Source of the DNA: DATIXD01 sp035518875
GTDB lineage: Bacteria; Pseudomonadota; Gammaproteobacteria; Methylococcales; Methylococcaceae
Assembly (NCBI GenBank): GCA_035518875.1
Contig: DATIXD010000091.1
Location: 1-7,678 of the forward strand
Reading direction: 5' to 3'
DNA: 7,678 nucleotides
Shown here: positions 1 to 6,256 of the stretch, in pieces
How positions within the stretch are numbered: position 1 is the stretch's first letter
Layout of the letters: each line of letters begins with the position of its first letter
Notes under the pieces: generated by a model
The model's database searches: none
What the model was told of the DNA's origin: nothing
The model's input: only the letters and a program-made list of their open reading frames with translations
Program-made: the position numbers and the translations under genes

Positions 1-178
1 GCCGTTCATCCCCAAGTCGCAGTACGGCATGACCATGTTCTATCCGGTCGCGGACACCGATCGCCGTCATGCCATCGGCGAGAGCACCTTCCGCTGGGGC
101 ATGGCCCACACCTATCCCGGTCCGGGCGACAGCCACGTCTATCTTCTGTGGCGCTGGCAGGATTGCTGTGTATTTTAG
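1..178 (+). CDS. traU: TraU C-terminus (partial, starts before window)
   Basis: The frame beginning at base 2 is open to a TAG at 176-178 and gives the last 58 residues of a protein. It ends in an aromatic and Cys-rich tail, with YLLWRWQDCCVF as the final residues, and has FRWGMAHTYPGPGDSHVY just before. TraU proteins of F-type conjugation systems typically end in an aromatic segment followed by paired cysteines. TraU is a periplasmic protein needed for pilus assembly and DNA transfer. The identification rests on this tail and on traN starting 31 bases downstream, since traU precedes traN in related tra clusters (in F, trbC lies between them). The start and most of the protein lie outside the window. 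Confidence 0.8.
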   Translation, partial: PFIPKSQYGMTMFYPVADTDRRHAIGESTFRWGMAHTYPGPGDSHVYLLWRWQDCCVF

Positions 179-209
179 GCGGGACTGTTCGGGAATTTGA
201 ACCACGGCC

Positions 210-2924
210 ATGGGCGGATCATTCGCGAGAAACTTCGTGCGGTCCACTGCCTTCGCTCTGGCCGTCGTCCTGTTCTGGACACAGCTACAGCAGGCCGTCG
301 CCGACGCCATGCAGGACGGCGCAAAACTCGGACAGGCGGCGGCCAAGCAAAGCGTGTCGAAATTCCCGCTGCCCTCGGTCAACCGAAGCGGCGATACCCT
401 CACGCTGTTTCCCGGCACCTCACAATCGCTGGACATCCCGATCCGGGAGCTGTTTCCGGGGGCAGGGTCCGGCAGTTCCTCAAGCTTCACCGATCTCTAC
501 GGCCGGTACGCGGCAGCCGTGTCCGCCGGGTTGACGGCCCAGAGCAACCTGAAAACGGAATCGTCCTCCACCGGCGAGGCCTATCGCACCCTGACCAGGA
601 GCGCCAATCGCTCGCATCCCGACCTCAGCAACGATCCCGTCTGGGGCGCCACCGACTACGTCTTCGGCAATTACGCCCTGTTTGCCCAGAGTTTTGCAGA
701 CTGTACGTCCACCACGGTCTTCAAGGACAGCATATTTTCCGCCCGGCTCCCCGACTACAAGACCTGCATCCGCGGTCCCAATCCCCCGCCCAATTGCACC
801 GGCAAGCGGCAGTTTGCCGTGTCGCAGGAAACCGCGGAAGTCAAACTCGGAACCGTGGGCAAGTTCGACGTGTCGTTCACCTTCGATCTCAGGAACGGTA
901 TTGGCTCCTGGTGGAGCGACATCGGCGCGGCCGGCCAGGTGGTCGTGCCCAGGCTCGACTACGACAGGATCTGTGACGGCTCGGGCGTTTACAAGATCCG
1001 TCCGGTCAAGACCGTCGGCTGGCTTGACTCCGGGCTCTGGGGGCCGGACGGCGGCGACCAGGTGGATGACTCGGTCTCCCAGGGCATCTCTCAGCTGCCG
1101 TCCTGTGCCAACGGCCTGATCGGCCAGTTCTGGCAACACGACGTGGGCGATGGCGATTGGGTCATGGCCGCCCAGCTGTATTTCAGCATTGAGAAGATCG
1201 ATTCGGATTTCTGGCAATGGTCGAACGCCCGTTGCCCCGAACTGGTGAATGCCATCAAGGACAAGCGGTGTGGGAACACCCTGGTTCAATGCTCAAACGA
1301 TCCCGGACAATACGATGCCACACGCCAGGAAAAATGTTTCCAATACAACGGCGTTCAGATTTGCGAATCGGACCTGGGCGCCCCGCCGCTGGAGAACGTC
1401 AGCAAGACCTGCACCGCCATCGACATCCAGACGGATTGCGATTTCAGCGGGAGCAGCGCACCGTGCTGGACGGACATCGACGGGGTGCGGCATTGCCCGA
1501 ACCAGGTCGTCGGCCAGACTCAGACCTGCAAGGCCCTCGAAATCAAGGGCTGCGGATTCATCCGTTCGGAGTGCGTGGAGGGGACGAGCGGATCGGTCAC
1601 GGGCACCTGCTATCTGTTCAAGGACGTCTACGACTGCGGGATCACATCGACCATCCCGACCACGGAGCGCGTCTCCAAACAGCAGTGCTCCGGCCCCATA
1701 CGCTGCATGGGCGAGGACTGCATCGCCATCGACCGGCAGCAGAGCCGGGACTTCACACGGGCGGTCGCAGCTTTGAATGCCGCCCAGCAGGCGACCCTGG
1801 ATGCCGCTTGCGAAACCGAGATCAATTATCAGCAGGGGCAAGGATTTCCGTTCACCACTTGCCGGGTGTTCAAGGGCAAGGGGCAGGAGTGCAAACGCGT
1901 GGGCGGGCTGATCACCTTCCTCGATTGCTGCAACGCACCCACGTCGATGGGGCTCGGGGCCTATATCGACCTGTTGACCAACATCAGCCAGCTCGACAAT
2001 GCGGTCAAGGGGCTCGACGCCGGCAATGTGATGCGGGCATCGTACGAGACGCTGCGCGATCCCCTCGTGGATGCCTGGAGCGAGGTGACCAAACCCTTCG
2101 TCGACGTCTACTCCGACATCGCCGCCGACGTGTTCGGCTCGACCAGCGATATCGCCAAGGAGGGATTGGTCGACGGCATGAAGACGATGCTCCTGAGGGA
2201 AGTGGCGAGCTGGGTCGGCGATACCTTCGGCGCGGCCGCGGGCAATCTCCTGTTCAGCGCGGGCGGCGCGGAAGCCTTTTCGGCCAACGGCCAGCTGACC
2301 TCGGCGGCGCAGTCGGGCGGCCTGCAGCTGGGCGGAGGCGGTGCCGTGATCGGCACCGCGCTGAGTGTCATCATGATCGCCTACACCGTCTACGTCATCG
2401 TCGATCTGGTGGTCAACATGATCTGGCAATGCGAACAGGCCGAATACGAGCTGGCCGCCAAGAAGGAGCTGCGGACCTGCGTGTATCTGGGCTCCTATTG
2501 CAAATCCAGGAACGAACTCGGCGTGTGTCTGGAAGATCGCGAGAGCTATTGCTGCTTCTCATCGCCTCTGGCCCGCATCCTCCAGGAGCAGATCCGCCCG
2601 CAACTCGGGATGACCTTCGGCGACAAGAAGAATCCCGATTGCAGCGGCATTCCCGTCGAGAGCTTGGCCAAGGTGGATTGGAACCGGGTCAACCTGGACG
2701 AATGGATCGCCATCCTCCAGTCCACCAATCATTTGCCGACGGCGGCCAATGCCGCGCAGAAGCTCAATCTGGAAAGACTGACCGGACAAGGCAGCCGGTT
2801 CAACGTGGATGGCACCCGGCTCGACACGCTGGAGCGCAACACCCAGCGCATGGATCAACTGGATGTCCCGAGCATCCGGAGCCAGAGCGAGTCCCAGGGT
2901 TGGTCGTTGGGGCCGAAACCGTGA
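210..2924 (+). CDS. traN: TraN, conjugative mating-pair stabilisation protein (long form)
   Basis: This 904-aa protein has a typical signal peptide: Arg at 7 and 11, a hydrophobic stretch at about 13-24, and likely cleavage after QQAVA near residue 31. TraN is an outer-membrane protein that stabilises donor-recipient pairs by contacting recipient surface proteins. About 34 cysteines are visible, most in a block at roughly residues 340-575, with CX-rich repeats such as TCTAIDIQTDC. A hydrophobic segment lies at about 711-740 (IGTALSVIMIAYTVYVIVDL). After it comes a conserved C-terminal module containing CVYLGSYCKSRNELGVCLE, YCCFSSPLARILQEQIRPQL, DCSGIPV and DWNRVNLDEW, the hallmark of the family. 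F TraN is about 600 aa, so this resembles the longer versions of SXT- or IncA/C-type elements. ATG 210 is the only start: an in-frame TGA lies at 198-200 and no strong Shine-Dalgarno is visible, so coupling to traU is likely. The gene looks intact. Confidence 0.93.
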   Translation: MGGSFARNFVRSTAFALAVVLFWTQLQQAVADAMQDGAKLGQAAAKQSVSKFPLPSVNRSGDTLTLFPGTSQSLDIPIRELFPGAGSGSSSSFTDLYGRYAAAVSAGLTAQSNLKTESSSTGEAYRTLTRSANRSHPDLSNDPVWGATDYVFGNYALFAQSFADCTSTTVFKDSIFSARLPDYKTCIRGPNPPPNCTGKRQFAVSQETAEVKLGTVGKFDVSFTFDLRNGIGSWWSDIGAAGQVVVPRLDYDRICDGSGVYKIRPVKTVGWLDSGLWGPDGGDQVDDSVSQGISQLPSCANGLIGQFWQHDVGDGDWVMAAQLYFSIEKIDSDFWQWSNARCPELVNAIKDKRCGNTLVQCSNDPGQYDATRQEKCFQYNGVQICESDLGAPPLENVSKTCTAIDIQTDCDFSGSSAPCWTDIDGVRHCPNQVVGQTQTCKALEIKGCGFIRSECVEGTSGSVTGTCYLFKDVYDCGITSTIPTTERVSKQQCSGPIRCMGEDCIAIDRQQSRDFTRAVAALNAAQQATLDAACETEINYQQGQGFPFTTCRVFKGKGQECKRVGGLITFLDCCNAPTSMGLGAYIDLLTNISQLDNAVKGLDAGNVMRASYETLRDPLVDAWSEVTKPFVDVYSDIAADVFGSTSDIAKEGLVDGMKTMLLREVASWVGDTFGAAAGNLLFSAGGAEAFSANGQLTSAAQSGGLQLGGGGAVIGTALSVIMIAYTVYVIVDLVVNMIWQCEQAEYELAAKKELRTCVYLGSYCKSRNELGVCLEDRESYCCFSSPLARILQEQIRPQLGMTFGDKKNPDCSGIPVESLAKVDWNRVNLDEWIAILQSTNHLPTAANAAQKLNLERLTGQGSRFNVDGTRLDTLERNTQRMDQLDVPSIRSQSESQGWSLGPKP

Positions 2925-2945
2925 CCGAATGCCACATTGGCAAGT

Positions 2946-2964
2946 GTCCTCACAAACCGAGGAC
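2946..2964. terminator. Hairpin between converging traN and peroxidase remnant (possible weak terminator)
   Basis: GTCCTC (2946-2951) and GAGGAC (2959-2964) form a perfect 6-bp stem with a 7-base loop, 22 bases after the traN stop and overlapping the 3' end of the minus-strand peroxidase remnant. Its position between convergent genes fits a terminator. No T-tract follows on either strand, so intrinsic termination is doubtful. Confidence 0.25.
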
Positions 2965-3240
2965 TGAGAGGTTGAGACGATCCGACAGTAATGGGGGACA
3001 CCAGTAATAACCACCGGTCACCGGCCGTGAGAACGTGAACAGTTCATCGGCGATGCCGTCGTCGAGCCCGACCATGTGGCGGAGTACTCGCTCGAACGCA
3101 TCCGGGGATTGGCCATAGGCGATGAATTCAAGCCCCTGCCGATCCGTCGTCGCCCAGGGCATGGAGCGGCGGACCATGAAGGCGGTCGGCTCGAACCCTT
3201 CCTGGGCGGTGCGCTTCACGCCGCCAGTGCTGGATGACAT
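2950..3240 (-). pseudogene. DyP-type peroxidase, C-terminal remnant
   Basis: Read on the minus strand, this gives a fragment of under 100 residues with DyP-family C-terminal motifs: FEPTAFMVRRSMPWA (the conserved Arg region beside the haem), GLEFIAYGQSPDAFERVL, and FTFSRPVTGGYYWCPPL near the end. DyP peroxidases oxidise substrates with hydrogen peroxide using haem b and are usually 300 or more residues. Here the N-terminal part with the GXXDG motif is absent. Recognisable homology starts around 3219 at VKRTAQ. The proximal haem-ligand His would be expected just before this, but Gly is present instead. The tail through DRLNLSVLGL and the TGA at 2950-2952 may be the natural C-terminus. An ATG exists at 3240-3238 but has no convincing ribosome site. 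The fragment cannot be a working peroxidase. It converges on traN and has no obvious link to conjugation. Confidence 0.72.
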
Positions 3241-3295
3241 TCTGAGACAACCTGGAAAATTAGAAAAGTTTTTCACAAACACTCCGGAATGATCA

Positions 3296-3494
3296 ATGCG
3301 TCAATCCCCCCGACCATCTGACACCTGAAGATCGACTGCAGGAAATCGCCGCCATCCTTGCCCACGGGCTACTCTGTTTGCGCCTTTCCGGCCAGCAAGA
3401 GGGCCCTGGAGAAGCCGGTTTTGCTGGACTTCCTGCCCACCCACCCGGAGCGTTCATGACAACCCCTGATATCGAGTCCCTGGAGTTGCCATGA
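3296..3494 (+). pseudogene. Small conserved-type ORF upstream of DUF2924, frameshifted
   Basis: From about 3312 this frame encodes DHLTPEDRLQEIAAILAHG and then LLCLRLSG, ending at TGA 3492-3494. The LTPE-R-EIA-ILA-G-LRLR pattern is, from memory, that of a small protein often encoded just ahead of DUF2924 and a serine recombinase in proteobacterial elements. Its function is unknown. No start codon lies in this frame between the stop at 3261 and the motif. An ATG at 3296 with a GGA 8 bases upstream is in another frame. It would join the conserved frame if the C6 run at 3306-3311 had five bases, giving an N-terminus MRQSPDHLTPEDRL. The gene is therefore probably inactivated by a homopolymer indel, or the run contains a sequencing error. 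Its TGA overlaps the ATG of the next gene as ATGA. Confidence 0.55.
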
Positions 3495-3703
3495 ACGAAA
3501 GCATTTATCCCACAAATCCCACCATCACGGCTCGAATCGCCCGCTCGCCGGACCTGGAAATGAGCGAGATCAAGGCCCTCTGGAAACAGCTTTTCGACAA
3601 GGAGGTGTACCGCGCAACCCCTGGCCCCATTGAGCTGCACACATGTTGCGAATGGATATTCAGCAATGAATCACCATATTTTGGGGGAGGAGGAGCTAAC
3701 TGA
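3491..3703 (+). pseudogene. DUF2924 protein, truncated N-terminal part
   Basis: The start ATG at 3491 overlaps the stop of the upstream small ORF (ATGA), with GGAG at 3482-3485 as a ribosome site. Residues 1-37 include ITARIARSPDLEMSEIKALW and KQLFDKE, which match the N-terminal LxELKALWRxLFxxE motif of DUF2924. These proteins are usually about 130-170 aa, of unknown function, and commonly sit next to a serine recombinase in phage-like or integrative elements. Here the sequence after about residue 37 no longer resembles the family and stops at residue 70. No recombinase follows. The last bases overlap the truncated end of the minus-strand mlaC fragment, so this is a recombination junction. 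The gene is probably non-functional. Confidence 0.6.
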
Positions 3704-4082
3704 CCACCCCACTTTTCCAATTGGCGTATTCGGCGAACGCGGTGGTATAGGTACGCACCAGGAGGAATCGGAATTCCTTTTTGAAGCGTTCCCGCTGCTC
3801 TGGGCTAGCGGTATTCCAATTCTTGCCGAGAACCAGCAAGGTTACCCGCTCAAAATCCAAATGGGCGTTGAGGATCTCGTCCACCAGAGCGGTCGCCTTC
3901 TTGAAATCGTGCCTATATTCTGGTTTCTGCAGTGTCGTTTGCAATTCATCGGCGGTGTGCTGGATGACCTGCTGTGGCAACCGAAGAGTCTCTGCCCTCA
4001 ATAGGGGAGCACCGCTTAGGAACAGTAGGAACCATGCCGCACCCCAGAGGAGCAGGTGTGAATATGCTTTATTAAGTTTCAT
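3696..4082 (-). pseudogene. mlaC: mlaC (Ttg2D-type phospholipid-binding protein), 3'-truncated
   Basis: MlaC is a soluble periplasmic carrier that moves phospholipids between the outer-membrane MlaA complex and the inner-membrane MlaFEDB transporter. The minus-strand ATG at 4082 has GGAG six bases upstream. The protein opens with a signal peptide (KLNK, then LLLWGAAWFLLFLSGAPLL, likely cleavage after LRA near residue 28). Family features follow: DELQTTLQKPEYRHDFKKAT, DEILNAHLDFERVTLLVLGK, and EQRERFKKEFRFLLVRTYTT. Homology stops after FAEYANWK, and the frame ends four codons later at TAG 3696-3698. The product would be 128 aa against the usual 200-215, so it lacks the C-terminal third of the lipid-binding fold. 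No other mla gene is recognisable upstream. The start signals are intact, so a truncated exported peptide could still be made, but function is unlikely. Confidence 0.8.
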
Positions 4083-4143
4083 ACATTGCTCCGTTGGATG
4101 TCGTGGCCATGTCGGAATTCGCTGCGTTGTAAGCCTCGCATGG

Positions 4144-4386
4144 CTACCCCAGGAAAGGATCACAATGCAGCCGACTTCTCAATCGCGGGTGATTAATCGC
4201 TGGATCGCGTGTCATCATGCGCCGGATCATGGTCTTGAGCTGACTGGTAAGTGTCGAATAGGCCTTGGCTGAAACGACCGGTCCGAAACGACCCGATTCC
4301 CATTTTTCATCCGTATAGCATCGGATTGTTGCAATTCCATGACCCTCTTCAAAAGACGTGAAGGGGTCTCCGTCTAAATCGCTCAA
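4144..4386 (-). CDS. Hypothetical protein, possibly a gene fragment
   Basis: An 80-aa minus-strand frame starts at TTG 4386 and is open back to a stop near 4405. It has plausible protein-like composition, with EEGHGIATIRCYTDEKWESG and GRFGPVVSAKAYSTLTSQLK followed by a basic RRMMTRD segment. I do not recognise a family. It sits 61 bases upstream of the mlaC fragment in the same orientation, the position an upstream operon gene would occupy, but it does not look like MlaD, MlaE or MlaF. No clear ribosome site precedes the TTG. It could be the remnant of a larger gene or a chance frame. Confidence 0.3.
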   Translation of the reverse strand: MSDLDGDPFTSFEEGHGIATIRCYTDEKWESGRFGPVVSAKAYSTLTSQLKTMIRRMMTRDPAINHPRLRSRLHCDPFLG

Positions 4387-4433
4387 CGCACGGCCGTTGC
4401 TGGTTTAGCCGAGGCAGGCCTAGACCGCTGCGA

Positions 4434-4550
4434 CTACTTATTACGCTTGGGAATGGGCCGTTCGGGGGCCGTTCTTCGTGGACGAACCTCGCTTCCGCTC
4501 GGGGCGACCATCGTATGGCCTGCGAAATCGTTTTGGGTCAAATCATACAC
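4434..4550 (-). pseudogene. Unrecognised minus-strand ORF remnant (38 aa)
   Basis: A minus-strand frame from GTG 4550 to TAG 4434-4436 encodes VYDLTQNDFAGHTMVAPSG and a basic Pro/Arg-rich tail ending PKRNK. GAGG lies four bases before the GTG. Immediately upstream in the same frame, beyond a TGA at 4557-4559, is PVPEPQQKFAALVGGMG. Further upstream, in another frame, is MTIQEIGSGA. Together these read like one small protein broken by a stop and a frameshift, spanning about 4434-4640. No family is recognised. Plus-strand frames over the same bases look less protein-like, but the evidence is compositional only. Confidence 0.27.
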
Positions 4551-4698
4551 GCGGCCTCATCCCATTCCACCGACCAGCGCCGCAAATTTCTGTTGCGGTT
4601 CAGGCACCGGAGCCAATTTCTTGGATCGTCATAAAATGGAAATACGGCATAGGTAGTCTATTTTGTAGCCACTCATCTCGTAACTGATAGGAGAAACT

Positions 4699-4746
4699 AT
4701 GCAGCACCTACCCCGTCAAGGCGGCTTGGGTTACAAGAGAGACTGA
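4699..4746 (+). CDS. Possible 15-aa leader peptide ahead of the IS110 transposase
   Basis: AGGAG lies five bases before ATG 4699, a near-ideal ribosome site. The frame reads MQHLPRQGGLGYKRD and stops at TGA 4744-4746, 30 bases before the transposase ATG. It could be a leader peptide, or the first codons of a gene interrupted when the insertion sequence arrived. It may also be a chance ORF. Confidence 0.3.
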   Translation: MQHLPRQGGLGYKRD

Positions 4747-4776
4747 ACAAAGCTCTTGAAGACGCGGAGAACGACG

Positions 4777-5916
4777 ATGACGAAGCAGATGCTGCAAAGC
4801 GATGATACCAAGCCGGGCCGGTTGCTGGTGGCGATGGAGATGAGTTTATCGAAATGGGGCTTGGCGGCGGCCGTTGCGGGCCAGCCGCGCAAGCGGGTGA
4901 AGACGGTGGCGGAAGGAGATTATGGGGCGCTGTTGGAGGCGGTGGCGGAGTTCAAGGCGCGTTTCAAGCTGTTGCCGGATGCCCCAGTGATCTTCTGCTA
5001 CGAAGCGGGGCGGGATGGGTTTTACCCGTATCGGCGGTTAGTCGAGATGGGATATACGGTGTGGGTGATCGACTCGGCGAGCATCGAAGTGTCGCGCCGG
5101 CGCCGGAATGCCAAGTCGGACGGGATCGATGCGGACAAGCTGGTGGAGTTGATGCAGCGCAAAGCCTTGGGTGAGCAGCGGGCGTTGCGCATCGTGCGGG
5201 TGCCGGACGGCGAAGTGGAGGATCAGCGGCAACTGCCGCGTGAGCGAGAGGTGATTCTGATGGAGCGGCGGCGGGTGCTCAACCAGATCGGTTCACAACT
5301 GTTTACGCAAGGCTATCGGGAGGTTCCTGAGAGCAGTCGGGGTTTGAAGGCGTGGCTGATGCAGCCGCGGGCGATCGGGCCGTACTTGCGCGAGCGCCTG
5401 GAGCGGGACATTGAGCGTTTGGCCTTGCTGGAAGCGCAGTGGCGGGTGATCGAGAAACGCCTGGCGGAGCAGGTTCAACAGGAGCAGGCCCACCGCATCG
5501 CGGGGGTGGCGAAGGCGTTGATGCAACTCAGTGGCATCGGCCTGATCGGAGCCTGGGTGTTGGCCAGTGAGCTCTATGGCTGGCGGGAATTTCGCAATCG
5601 CCGGGAAGTGGGGGCGGTGCTGGGATTGACCCCGACGCCCTACAGTTCGGGGGCGGATCAGCGCGAGCAGGGTATCAGCAAAGCCGGCAACCGCAGAGCG
5701 CGCAGCCTGTTGGTGGAGTTGTCCTGGCTGTGGTTGCGTTACCAGCCGGAGTCGGCCCTCAGCCAGTGGTTCATGCGCCGTTTCAGCGGCGGCGGCAAAC
5801 GGCTGCGACGCATCGGCATCGTTGCTCTGGCGCGGCGCTTGGGGGTGGCGTTGTGGCACTATGCGGCCCACGGGGTCGTGCCGGAAGGGGCGGTCCTGAA
5901 AGCGGCCAAGGCCTGA
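4777..5916 (+). CDS. IS110-family transposase (DEDD recombinase)
   Basis: This 379-aa RuvC-like DEDD recombinase is of the type that acts with a structured RNA made by the element. The N-terminal DEDD domain spans about residues 14-170. Acidic positions are E21 (in VAMEMS, where many relatives have Asp), E76 (in FCYEAGRDG), and D115 and D118 in KSDGIDADKL. The C-terminal Transposase_20 domain covers about 250-340, with LSGIGLIGAWVLASELYGW, then GLTPTPYSSG, and GISKAGNRRARSLLVELSW. The Ser pair at 290-291 in YSSG is the likely site of the catalytic serine nucleophile. ATG 4777 is chosen because GGAGA lies six bases upstream; an in-frame TTG at 4756 is possible but weaker. Length is normal for the family, with no internal stop or frameshift, so the enzyme may be active. 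Confidence 0.92.
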   Translation: MTKQMLQSDDTKPGRLLVAMEMSLSKWGLAAAVAGQPRKRVKTVAEGDYGALLEAVAEFKARFKLLPDAPVIFCYEAGRDGFYPYRRLVEMGYTVWVIDSASIEVSRRRRNAKSDGIDADKLVELMQRKALGEQRALRIVRVPDGEVEDQRQLPREREVILMERRRVLNQIGSQLFTQGYREVPESSRGLKAWLMQPRAIGPYLRERLERDIERLALLEAQWRVIEKRLAEQVQQEQAHRIAGVAKALMQLSGIGLIGAWVLASELYGWREFRNRREVGAVLGLTPTPYSSGADQREQGISKAGNRRARSLLVELSWLWLRYQPESALSQWFMRRFSGGGKRLRRIGIVALARRLGVALWHYAAHGVVPEGAVLKAAKA

Positions 5917-5924
5917 TCGGTTTC

Positions 5925-6256
5925 AACAACAAAGGGGTGTTTTTCGCTGATGAGGAGCGTTTAGAAGATACCCGGAGCCAGAGTACTAATCCGAGTTCGA
6001 TTGAGACCATGCCCGAAACCCAATCTGGCCCTCCAATGGCCGTTTTTGTAGAAGGGGCTGGTCGAACAGGTTGCAAGTCCCGTGATCAAGCATGCGGGTT
6101 CAGGTGCGGACCAAGGTCCAGCACGGATAGAAGGTGAAAGCGCACGGCGCTGAGACAAGACAAACAGCAACCGGGTCGACATGGTCAAGCTTGACCGATG
6201 ATTTTCAGTACGAACTCAAACAGCCGAAAACAAAAAGTCAGAAAGACAAAGAAATA
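5925..6256 (+). ncRNA. Candidate IS110 bridge/seeker RNA region
   Basis: About 330 bases downstream of the transposase carry no convincing gene but several hairpins. GTGC-GGACC / GGTCC-A-GCAC forms one at 6104-6124, AGCGC / GCGCT another at 6139-6151, and GGTCAAGCTTGACC is a perfect palindrome at 6183-6196. Weaker pairings include GGCC / GGCC at about 6026-6040 and CCCG / CGGG at about 6079-6098. In the IS110 family a guide RNA is encoded in the element's non-coding end: upstream of the gene in the IS110 group, downstream in the IS1111 group. The amount of structure on the 3' side favours a downstream RNA. Its ends and loops are not defined, and the upstream side (about 4620-4776) remains an alternative. 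Confidence 0.35.
6183..6196. repeat. Perfect 14-bp palindrome
   Basis: GGTCAAGCTTGACC is its own reverse complement. It lies about 270 bases after the transposase stop, near the likely right end of the IS110 element. It could be a hairpin in a guide RNA, a protein-binding site, or chance. Confidence 0.6.

Noticed and set aside
480..2429. Long minus-strand and alternative-frame open frames inside traN
   Set aside because: They are shadows of a GC-rich gene. The plus-strand frame carries clear TraN motifs, whereas the others show only repetitive Arg/Pro/Gly-type composition.
1217..3007. 596-aa plus-strand frame overlapping traN and running past its stop
   Set aside because: Its composition (Arg, Gln, Gly, His-rich) is typical of an out-of-frame reading, and it has no domain I recognise. 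It is a frame artefact of traN.
2986..3008. CAGTAAT direct repeat (2986-2992 and 3002-3008) as a target duplication
   Set aside because: The copies are only 16 bases apart with no element between them, and both lie within the C-terminal part of the peroxidase remnant.
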